Assembly: GCA_014859755.1 (NCBI GenBank)
Contig: JACUTO010000063.1
Location: 1-8,274, forward strand
Direction: 5' to 3'
From: Candidatus Bathyarchaeota archaeon
GTDB taxonomy: Archaea; Thermoproteota; Bathyarchaeia; Bathyarchaeales; Bathyarchaeaceae
DNA: 8,274 bases
Shown: one piece after another, positions 1 to 4,387 of the stretch
How the letters are laid out: every line of letters begins with the position of its first letter
Position numbering within the stretch: position 1 is the first letter of the stretch
Position numbers and translations under genes: made by a program
The notes under the pieces: model-generated
Database searches by the model: none
What the model was told of the DNA's origin: nothing
What the model saw: the letters and a program-made list of their open reading frames with translations, nothing else

Positions 1-26
1 TTCAGCGCCATGAGTTCTCAAAGAGT

Positions 27-236
27 CTACATAGTTTTTGCTTCTTCTTCTTCCCGGATGCCCAGACTAGCGAAAACTGCGATTATTAATGCCAAGGGAA
101 AGTCTATGAATATCAATATGAGCGAAACATTATACATCTTTAAGACTAAGCCAAAGAGTATTGCAGCTGCGAGAACTATTGCAAATAGGATTAGAAGAAG
201 GTATTCCATCCTTTTCATTTTATACTGCACTTTCAT
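27..236 (-). CDS. Small two-helix membrane protein, unknown function
   Basis: I do not recognise this 69-residue protein. It has a basic N-terminus (KVQYKMKR), a first hydrophobic segment at about residues 12-32, a very short turn near KMYN, a second hydrophobic segment at about 36-59, and an acidic tail (REEEEAK). By the positive-inside rule this predicts a helical hairpin with both ends probably on the same side of the membrane. The ATG is preceded by a weak Shine-Dalgarno-like GGGGTGG about 9 bases upstream, and TATA-like boxes in the divergent region to the right could drive it. Internal Met7 and Met10 are alternative starts. It points away from the rpoE cluster and need not be related to it. 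The membrane topology is better supported than the exact start. Confidence 0.55.
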   Translation of the reverse strand: MKVQYKMKRMEYLLLILFAIVLAAAILFGLVLKMYNVSLILIFIDFPLALIIAVFASLGIREEEEAKTM

Positions 237-263
237 TTTCAGTCGCCACCCCTTCTTTTGTTG

Positions 264-300
264 TGATATTAAATAAGTTTCGCTGCATACTTAAATACGT
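264..300. promoter_or_regulatory. Divergent promoter region with two overlapping TATA boxes
   Basis: Two AT-rich TATA-like boxes lie in the space between the divergent membrane protein and the PIN gene. GATATTAAATA (265-275) is correctly placed for rightward transcription starting near 295, which leaves room for the Shine-Dalgarno of the PIN gene. On the other strand ACGTATTTAAG (290-300) would start leftward transcription near 268, about 30 bases before the membrane-protein ATG. Each box lies in the likely initiation region of the other, so the two promoters may compete. This rests on spacing only. Confidence 0.45.
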
Positions 301-325
301 AATTGTTTGGAGGAGGAGTAAAAAT

Positions 326-742
326 TTGCGAGTAAGTAAAAAAGAAAAGGTGAAAGTGATTTTTGACTCAAACTTTCTTTTCGTCCCTTTGCAATTTCAA
401 CTCGACATATTCGAAGAGTTAACCAACCTTCTAAATCAACGTTTTGATCCCATTCTTCTCTCCCCAACACAAAAAGAACTTCAAAAACTAGCTAAAGAGG
501 GCTCTCCCAAAACGCGTAAACAAGCTTCGTTAGCGCTTAGAATAGCCGAAAAATGTCGCGTAGTCCACGTTGAAAAAGGCTTAAAGGAGACCCATGACGA
601 CGTAATTGTTAGAGTGGCAGCAGAGTGGAAGTGCCCCGTTGCCACAAACGACCGGGAGCTTAGGAAAAGGCTAAGAAATCTGAGAGTTCCCGTCATTTTC
701 TTGAGGCAGAGACATCGTTTAGAGTTAGAGGGAGCAGTATAG
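326..742 (+). CDS. PIN-domain protein, archaeal Fcf1/Utp23-like putative ribonuclease
   Basis: This is a PIN-fold protein of 138 residues, predicted to be a metal-dependent endoribonuclease. The strand-end motif IFDSNFLF gives the first acidic residue (Asp14). Further candidate metal ligands are Glu51 in TQKEL, Asp91/Asp92 in THDDVIV and Asp109 in VATNDREL, the usual four-acid layout. The start is TTG at 326, chosen because a strong Shine-Dalgarno GGAGGAGGAG (309-318) lies 7 bases upstream and the family begins just before the VKVIFDSN strand; an in-frame ATG at 161 would add a long unrelated leader. In archaea this PIN gene commonly sits between the aIF2-gamma gene and rpoE, and rpo7 follows here too, which supports the Fcf1/Utp23-like assignment (proteins acting in rRNA processing in eukaryotes). 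The aIF2-gamma gene is absent upstream. The actual substrate is unknown. Confidence 0.85.
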   Translation: MRVSKKEKVKVIFDSNFLFVPLQFQLDIFEELTNLLNQRFDPILLSPTQKELQKLAKEGSPKTRKQASLALRIAEKCRVVHVEKGLKETHDDVIVRVAAEWKCPVATNDRELRKRLRNLRVPVIFLRQRHRLELEGAV

Positions 743-743
743 T

Positions 744-752
744 CTTATAAAT
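744..752 (+). promoter_or_regulatory. TATA box for the rpo7 operon
   Basis: CTTATAAAT begins two bases after the PIN stop codon. A start site about 25 bases downstream (near 772) would give rpo7 an unusually long leader of about 80 bases. The leader contains GGAGG-type motifs at 770-774 and 795-801 in addition to the GGTGAG (842-847) that serves the true start. Confidence 0.5.
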
Positions 753-853
753 GAGGCTGTCAATTATTTGGAGGCAAAAGTCCCAGTTGCAAATGGAGGG
801 GCATGCATTAGTGATAATCATCAGGATCATCAACAAAATTAGGTGAGAATTGT

Positions 854-1459
854 TTGTTTAAGCTCGTAGCTTTAGAAGACACCATTCGCATACCGCCGGA
901 AAAGTTTGGAGAGGCTATCGATACTGTGGGTTACGAACAATTGAAGATGAAATATGAAGGCATGATCGACGGGGAGCTTGGTTACGTCATAGCCGTGACC
1001 AAAATCAAGGTTAACCCCTTCGGAAAGATTATTCCAGGAGACGGGGCGACTTTTCACAAAGTTAAATTCTCTCTTCTTACATTCTTTCCAAAGATTCAAG
1101 AGGTTGTTGAGGGCGAGGTAGTTGAAATAGCAGATTTCGGAGCCTTTATCCGCATAGGACCTGTCGACGCTTTACTCCACGTATCTCAACTTATGGATGA
1201 TTACATTTCCCATGACGAGAGGCAAGGAGTACTCATGGGCAAAGAAACAAAAAGAAAACTCACGACTGGAGACCACGTACGAGTTCGCATAACTGCTGTC
1301 TCTCTCGGCCGCGGCGGAGGTTCTGGAAAAATCGGTGTAACCGCTAGACAGCCCTTCCTTGGAAAAATCGAATGGATCAAGAAAGACATAGAAAAAATAG
1401 AGGGCGTCAAAGCTGCAAAAACAAAAGAGACTGAAACAGCCGGGAGCTCAGAAACATGA
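854..1459 (+). CDS. rpo7: DNA-directed RNA polymerase subunit Rpo7 (RpoE')
   Basis: Stalk subunit of archaeal RNA polymerase, homologous to eukaryotic Rpb7. With Rpo4 it forms the protruding stalk that contacts the nascent RNA and helps promoter opening. The 201-residue protein starts with the typical MFKLVALEDTIRIPP. It has the N-terminal RNP-like domain (about 1-80) and an S1/OB RNA-binding domain (about 82-165, with VEGEVVEIADFGAFIRIG), and ends in the family signature IGVTARQPFLGKIEWI near 160-175. A charged tail of about 25 residues makes it slightly longer than usual. The start is TTG at 854, supported by GGTGAG six bases upstream and by the conserved N-terminus. Its stop overlaps the spt4 start by four bases (ATGA), indicating co-translation. 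Confidence 0.97.
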   Translation: MFKLVALEDTIRIPPEKFGEAIDTVGYEQLKMKYEGMIDGELGYVIAVTKIKVNPFGKIIPGDGATFHKVKFSLLTFFPKIQEVVEGEVVEIADFGAFIRIGPVDALLHVSQLMDDYISHDERQGVLMGKETKRKLTTGDHVRVRITAVSLGRGGGSGKIGVTARQPFLGKIEWIKKDIEKIEGVKAAKTKETETAGSSET

Positions 1460-1641
1460 GTGAAAAAGCATGTCGAGGATGCCATCTCATTTCTTATGGA
1501 TCCGTTTGTCCAAGTTGTAAAGCCACTAGCCTAAGCGACGACTTCACTGGTTTGGTGATAATCATTGATCCCGAAGGCTCAGCTATAGCCCGCGCGATGA
1601 AAGTGAAGGAAAAGGGACGCTACGCGCTCCGTGTAAGGTAG
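1456..1641 (+). CDS. spt4: Transcription elongation factor Spt4 (RpoE'')
   Basis: Small zinc-ribbon protein, the archaeal partner of Spt5. The Spt4-Spt5 complex binds the RNA polymerase clamp and promotes processive elongation. The 61-residue protein shows two CxxC pairs (C6/C9 in CRGC and C18/C21 in CPSC) that would bind one zinc ion. The acidic strand region IIIDPEGSAIARAM, with its conserved SxIAR segment, is typical of the Spt5-binding face. The ATG overlaps the rpo7 stop in an ATGA arrangement, and the dephospho-CoA kinase GTG follows the stop codon with no gap. Length and motifs match the family fully. Older archaeal annotation calls it RNA polymerase subunit E''. Confidence 0.97.
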   Translation: MSEKACRGCHLISYGSVCPSCKATSLSDDFTGLVIIIDPEGSAIARAMKVKEKGRYALRVR

Positions 1642-2172
1642 GTGAACAAAATACGCCTCCTCACACCTGCATTGCGCGAGAAATTAAAGGCGCCCTTAGG
1701 ACTGTTGATTCAAGGGTCATTCGATGAAACTATGAAAAAACTAAAAGAGTTGATCGAAAGGGACAGGCCGTCAACGGTTATTTCTGTGGGTGACGCAGTT
1801 TCCGACAACATGATGAAGCACGGCATTTCTTTGCAAGTTTTAATAGTTGACAACAAGGTTATGAGAGATCCTATCCAGCCCATCGTAGCGGATGCTGACC
1901 AAACTTTACACCTAAAAAATCCTCCTGGAACTTTAACTGAAGAGGCGTGGACTGTTACAAGAAAGGCTTTAAGCGGAAAGGGACGAACAAAGGTGTTGGT
2001 TGATGGCGAAGAAGACCTACTTACCCTCGTAGCTGTGTTATGTGCTCCTGAAAATTCCTTTGTGGTTTATGGACAGCCGCACGAAGGAATCGTTGTGGTC
2101 AAGGTTACAGAAAAAACGAGAGAAAAGATGCATCATATCGTGGATGCCATGGAACAGTCTTCGAAAAGCTAA
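1642..2172 (+). CDS. GTP-dependent dephospho-CoA kinase (DUF359 family)
   Basis: Member of the archaeal DUF359 family, shown in Thermococcus to phosphorylate dephospho-CoA with GTP as the last step of coenzyme A synthesis. The 176-residue protein has the family's acidic motifs: VGDAVSD (49-55), IVDNKVMRD (68-76) and the DGEEDLLTL block (121-129), followed by YGQPHEGIVVV (143-153) as the final core strand. These Asp/Glu residues are expected to bind nucleotide and metal. The start is GTG, directly abutting the spt4 stop, so translational coupling is likely. The family is very often found between spt4 and rps24e in archaea, and is here. It is unrelated to bacterial CoaE. The activity is inferred from the family. 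Confidence 0.92.
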   Translation: MNKIRLLTPALREKLKAPLGLLIQGSFDETMKKLKELIERDRPSTVISVGDAVSDNMMKHGISLQVLIVDNKVMRDPIQPIVADADQTLHLKNPPGTLTEEAWTVTRKALSGKGRTKVLVDGEEDLLTLVAVLCAPENSFVVYGQPHEGIVVVKVTEKTREKMHHIVDAMEQSSKS

Positions 2173-2216
2173 AGTAAGGGAGGCACGTCAAATCACAAGC
2201 CTATGGAAGTGTACCA

Positions 2217-2567
2217 ATGAAGGTTAAAATCATTTCCAAAGAATACAACCCTCTGCTGAAAAGAAAGGAGGTAACCTTCAAAGTTGAACATACAGAAACT
2301 GGAGGAACTCCACATCGTTTTGAGGTTAGAAAACAGCTTGCAACCCTTTTGAAAACAGACCTTGAACTAGTTTACGTTAAAAAGATGGAGACAAAAACAG
2401 GAACAATGACCGCCGTTGGCGAGGCTAACGCTTACGATTCCGTTGAACAAGCGAAAATCGTGGAACCGAAACACATAGTGGCTAGAAATGTGCCCCCGAA
2501 ACGGTCAGAAGAGTCGCAAACGCCAGAAAAACCGGAAGAACCGGAAGAGAAGAAGGAGGAATCATAG
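2217..2567 (+). CDS. rps24e: 30S ribosomal protein S24e
   Basis: Small-subunit ribosomal protein shared by archaea and eukaryotes. The first 85 residues match the family: MKVKIISKEYNPLLKRKEV strand, the RFEVRKQLATLLKTD helix, and YVKKMETKTGTMTAVGEANAYDS. After about residue 94 comes a Lys/Glu/Pro-rich low-complexity tail of about 20 residues, longer than in many archaeal homologues and probably disordered. The ATG at 2217 is preceded by GGAAGTG at 2206-2212 as a plausible Shine-Dalgarno. The 44-base gap from the kinase also holds GGGAGG (2178-2183). The start ATG overlaps the stop of a five-codon reading frame (2203-2220). It is followed without a gap by S27ae. Confidence 0.96.
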   Translation: MKVKIISKEYNPLLKRKEVTFKVEHTETGGTPHRFEVRKQLATLLKTDLELVYVKKMETKTGTMTAVGEANAYDSVEQAKIVEPKHIVARNVPPKRSEESQTPEKPEEPEEKKEES

Positions 2568-2783
2568 GTGGCTGAAAAAGAGACTGAAAAAACTGAAGAG
2601 AAAAAGGCTAAAAAAAGAAGAGGCGTTTCCTCCTATTACAAAGTTGATGAAAAGGGGCTTAAAAGGTTGCTTCCCATCTGCGAGCGATGTGGGCCAGGAT
2701 ACTTTATGGCTGATCATGACGATCGTTACACCTGCGGACATTGCGGTTTCACGCGGTATAAGCAGGCTGAAACGAGCGCGTGA
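2568..2783 (+). CDS. rps27ae: 30S ribosomal protein S27ae
   Basis: Zinc-binding small-subunit ribosomal protein, the archaeal counterpart of the ribosomal half of the eukaryotic ubiquitin-S27a fusion. The 71-residue protein has the core SSYYKVDEKGLKRLLPICERC and a C4 zinc site formed by C38/C41 (CERC) and C56/C59 (CGHC), ending in GFTRYK. The first 18 residues are an extra Lys/Glu-rich extension (EKETEKTEEKKAKKRR). The start is GTG at 2568, abutting the S24e stop, with a strong AAGGAGGA Shine-Dalgarno inside the S24e 3' end. The KEOPS genes that often follow in other archaea are absent. Confidence 0.96.
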   Translation: MAEKETEKTEEKKAKKRRGVSSYYKVDEKGLKRLLPICERCGPGYFMADHDDRYTCGHCGFTRYKQAETSA

Positions 2784-2789
2784 CACATG

Positions 2790-2797
2790 CTTAAATC
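2790..2797 (+). promoter_or_regulatory. TATA box for the SecB-like gene
   Basis: CTTAAATC lies just after the S27ae stop. A start site about 25 bases downstream, near 2816, would give a roughly 20-base leader that contains GAGGCG (2825-2830) as ribosome binding site for the ATG at 2837. This suggests the next gene can be transcribed separately from the rpoE operon. Confidence 0.4.
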
Positions 2798-2836
2798 TTG
2801 AAGCTTCTATAGGATTAGGTAGATGAGGCGTAGAGG

Positions 2837-3256
2837 ATGGTTCAAGTAAGGGTTTTTGTAAATAACATTTCTGCGGAGCGTTTTTGGGATATTGAGAAGC
2901 CTATTCCCCCTGTTCAGGTAGCCACAAATCTTAACGTTGTGGGAATCAACGAGAAACGTGAAGACATGCTAGAGGTTCCCTTTGTTTTTACTATAAACTA
3001 TACTCCAGCTGTGGCTCAAATTAGCTTGAAGGGGAAGAGTCACGTGACAGGGTCAAAGGATGAACTTAAACAGATTCGTAGCGCATATGAGGAAAAAAAG
3101 CCTCCACCGCCGATTATCGTTCAATCCATATCCAACGTCGTATTCCTAGAGTCGGTAATTGTCTGCCGAACCTTAAACATCCCTCCTCCCATCCCCCTCC
3201 CAAAGATTCCTTCAGTCAAGAAAAAGAAGCCGTCTGAACCAACCTATCGAGCTTAA
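2837..3256 (+). CDS. SecB-like fold protein (putative chaperone)
   Basis: A 139-residue soluble protein without signal peptide or membrane segments. An antiparallel-strand region covers about 25-72, including LEVPFVFTINYTPAVAQI and LKGKSHVTGSKDEL. It is followed by a charged link with PPPP (89-92), then a helix-like stretch SNVVFLESVIVCRTL leading into a Pro-rich end, IPPPIPLPKIP (115-125). This order of a beta sheet, a helix containing an acidic residue, then a Pro-rich segment resembles SecB (whose helix also ends in a PPLNLPP-like segment), and SecB-like proteins are known in some archaea. The match is by eye and weak at residue level, so the role is tentative. The ATG has GAGGCG upstream. 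The C-terminus KKKKPSEPTYRA looks like a disordered tail. It is the last gene before the convergent intergenic region. Confidence 0.5.
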   Translation: MVQVRVFVNNISAERFWDIEKPIPPVQVATNLNVVGINEKREDMLEVPFVFTINYTPAVAQISLKGKSHVTGSKDELKQIRSAYEEKKPPPPIIVQSISNVVFLESVIVCRTLNIPPPIPLPKIPSVKKKKPSEPTYRA

Positions 3257-3468
3257 GTAAGAATCAGATGCGAAAAGCCTTTTGCTGAATAACACGTATT
3301 TAGACAGTGTCGTTAATTTTTAAATAGGAAGAGTTGCGGAGTAGCCGTCGAAAGACCCAACATTCGAATTTGTTCACTCATTCGTTTGGTGGCTTCTCTC
3401 CCCACCATAAGATATCACACGCGGAGTAGAAAACAGTTACAGAAACTTTAAGAGAATATCCATAATAT

Positions 3469-3561
3469 CTGGATGATGGGGTGCATGCAACTACAGTTTA
3501 TAAAAACCGTTTAGTTGCTGAAAGAGAAAGGAGTTTTTCTACGCACCCCGTCATCATCCAG
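3469..3561. repeat. 93-base inverted repeat with two inner hairpins (three-way junction)
   Basis: The outer arms CTGGATGATG+GGGTGC (3469-3484) and GCACCC+CATCATCCAG (3543-3561) pair perfectly over 16 bp, with a single 3-base bulge CGT (3549-3551) on the right arm. Inside is a hairpin with stem GCAACTA (3487-3493) / TAGTTGC (3512-3518), continued by GTTT/AAAC closing an ATAA loop. A second small stem, AGAAA / TTTCT, lies within about 3525-3540. Folded as RNA on either strand this makes a three-way junction. As DNA it could be a cruciform or the remnant of a very small inverted-repeat element. No clear target-site duplication flanks it. The function is unknown. Confidence 0.7.
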
Positions 3562-3583
3562 TAAAGCCACTTGAAAGTGCGCC

Positions 3584-3595
3584 TAATATATAAAC
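3584..3595. promoter_or_regulatory. Bidirectional TATA-like box in the intergenic region
   Basis: TAATATATAAAC reads as a good TATA box on both strands. Rightward it would start transcription near 3615-3620 and could produce an RNA ending at the T-run near 3794. Leftward it would start near 3563, just outside the right arm of the 93-base inverted repeat, so the repeat would form the 5' end of the transcript. Support comes only from the box and its spacing. Confidence 0.35.
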
Positions 3596-3764
3596 TTTGT
3601 TGCACAGGGATTTTGCGCGCGTGACGCATCATGCGCCGAGGCTTCATTGTAAACAAGCTCATCTATTTACGTGCCCTCTAGGCGACACCACCAAAAACAA
3701 AAACCAGATTGAGCGAATGAATGCTATTGGAAAACATATGTTGATTTGACAAGATTGGAGAGTT

Positions 3765-3794
3765 ACAGGCGCTTGGCCTGTGTCCATTCTTTTT
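3765..3794 (+). terminator. Hairpin plus T-run, possible rightward terminator
   Basis: A perfect 6-bp stem ACAGGC (3765-3770) / GCCTGT (3776-3781) with a 5-base loop is followed by a T-rich stretch ending in TTTTT (3790-3794). It would end a transcript from the intergenic region or the SecB-like gene just as it meets the S19 stop codon. Archaeal termination depends mainly on the T-run, so the hairpin may instead belong to an RNA or be the 3' structure of the S19 message. Confidence 0.4.
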
Positions 3795-4197
3795 ATCTCA
3801 GAGGAACATACATTGACGATCTTGAAGCGCCGATGCCCGGCGATCCATGTTTGACAGGCTTGTGAGTGATGGCGAACTCGCCTAGGTAGTGCCCGATCAT
3901 TTCTGGCGCTATTTCCACCGCCGTGAACTCCTTTCCGTTGTGGACTAGAATGGTGACGCCAACCATTTCTGGGAGAATAACCATGTCACGGGTGTGGGTT
4001 TTGACGACTGCTTTCCCTCCTTCCTTCAGAACTTTTTTAGCCCTTCTGATGTTTTCGAGGAGTATCCTTTGCTCATGGGTGAGTCCCCTTTGAAGGCTTC
4101 GACGTTGCCGCGACGGAAGCAAGCGGATGAACTCATCCATCGACATACTTTGCAGTTCATCAACAGTGTGGCTACGATAGGTAAATTCTCTAGGCAT
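3793..4197 (-). CDS. rps19: 30S ribosomal protein S19 (uS19)
   Basis: Small-subunit head protein that contacts 16S rRNA near the A-site and forms bridges with the large subunit. The 134-residue protein shows the archaeal N-terminus MPREFTYRSHTVDELQSM, LLPSRQRRSLQRGLTHEQ, the THTRDMVILPEMVG block and the C-terminal signature HYLGEFAITHKPVKHGSPG with GASRSS near the end. Length and motifs are complete. The ATG has GAGG 6-9 bases upstream. Normally S19 is followed by L22 and S3 in archaeal S10-type operons. Here it is the last gene of the block and ends in a convergent intergenic region. It is separated from L2 by 190 bases with its own TATA box, so it is probably transcribed as a single gene or as a minor read-through product. 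Confidence 0.97.
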   Translation of the reverse strand: MPREFTYRSHTVDELQSMSMDEFIRLLPSRQRRSLQRGLTHEQRILLENIRRAKKVLKEGGKAVVKTHTRDMVILPEMVGVTILVHNGKEFTAVEIAPEMIGHYLGEFAITHKPVKHGSPGIGASRSSMYVPLR

Positions 4198-4232
4198 TTT
4201 CTTCCTCGCCTACAACTTTTGGCTCACCCGAG

Positions 4233-4240
4233 TTTATTAA
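4233..4240 (-). promoter_or_regulatory. TATA box for S19
   Basis: Read leftward the site is TTAATAAA within GTTTAATAAAC. The expected start site near 4211 leaves a leader of about 14 bases that includes the GAGG ribosome binding site before the ATG at 4197. Confidence 0.5.
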
Positions 4241-4275
4241 ACATTTCTAACGTGAAAACATAGCTGCTTCAAAAT

Positions 4276-4337
4276 GAAAAAATGTGACCTCAACGCGATT
4301 AAGCGTTTGTGTGTTTGTGTCACAAATAATGTTGAGG
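4276..4337 (-). terminator. Hairpin plus T-run downstream of L2
   Basis: Read leftward after L2, a stem of CCTCAAC / GTTGAGG (7 bp, arms at 4331-4337 and 4288-4294) is followed after four bases by TTTTTT (about 4277-4282) and another T-rich stretch. This is a plausible terminator for the L2 transcript. The enclosed loop contains a tandem 8-base repeat GTTTGTGT on the + strand (4305-4320), a TTTGTG-T-CACAAA palindrome (4314-4326), and an alternative AACGC/GCGTT stem (4292-4307). Archaea need chiefly the T-run; the hairpin may have another role. Confidence 0.45.
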
Positions 4338-4387
4338 CGATATGTAGGCCCTCTCCCCCCATTCAGAGACTAAGGGTTTAAAACGGA

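Larger units (their letters stand above)
3257..3792. other. Convergent intergenic region, no protein gene, rich in hairpins
   Basis: About 535 bases separate the + strand SecB-like gene from the - strand S19 gene, and I see no credible coding frame. Contents from left to right: a GCgAAAA/TTTTGC hairpin (3270-3285); TTTTTAAATA (3317-3326), which could be a TATA box or a T-run; a GTC-GAAA-GAC mini-hairpin (3347-3356); CGAAT/ATTCG (3365-3384); TGGTGG/CCACCA (3387-3407); the large 93-base inverted repeat (3469-3561); CACTT/AAGTG (3568-3579); a palindromic TATA (3584-3595); GAGgCTT/AAGCTC (3638-3660); and a terminator-like hairpin (3765-3794). Such density suggests non-coding RNA, but I could not match it to 7S, RNase P, 5S or tRNA. 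Confidence 0.6.

Noticed and set aside
1..12. ATG GCG CTG AA on the - strand running off the left edge as the start of another gene
   Set aside because: Only four codons are visible and there is no convincing ribosome binding site, so it cannot be supported.
10..276. 88-codon open frame on the + strand at the left edge
   Set aside because: It is antisense to the membrane-protein gene, has no ribosome binding site, and its composition is not protein-like.
161..325. N-terminal extension of the PIN protein from the ATG at 161
   Set aside because: It would overlap the divergent membrane-protein gene, and the strong Shine-Dalgarno at 309-318 fixes the start at the TTG at 326, right before the conserved PIN core.
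2488..2826. 112-codon + strand frame across S24e and S27ae
   Set aside because: It is a shifted frame of two well-recognised ribosomal protein genes.
3355..3380. tRNA T-loop-like TTCGAAT in the intergenic region
   Set aside because: The base before the loop is not the required G53 on either strand, there is no proper 5-bp T stem, and no acceptor or anticodon arms can be paired.
3551..3557. Perfect C-box ATGATGA on the - strand in the right arm of the inverted repeat, suggesting a C/D guide RNA
   Set aside because: No CTGA D-box follows within the element on that strand. On the + strand a CTGA exists at 3518-3521 but its C-box partner ATGATGG is imperfect and there are no internal C'/D' boxes.
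3469..3561. Hammerhead-type ribozyme at the three-way junction
   Set aside because: The junction lacks the CUGAUGA core (it reads CTGGATGATG) and a properly placed GAAA strand.
3994..4263. 89-codon + strand frame opposite S19
   Set aside because: Antisense to a clear ribosomal protein gene; no family resemblance.
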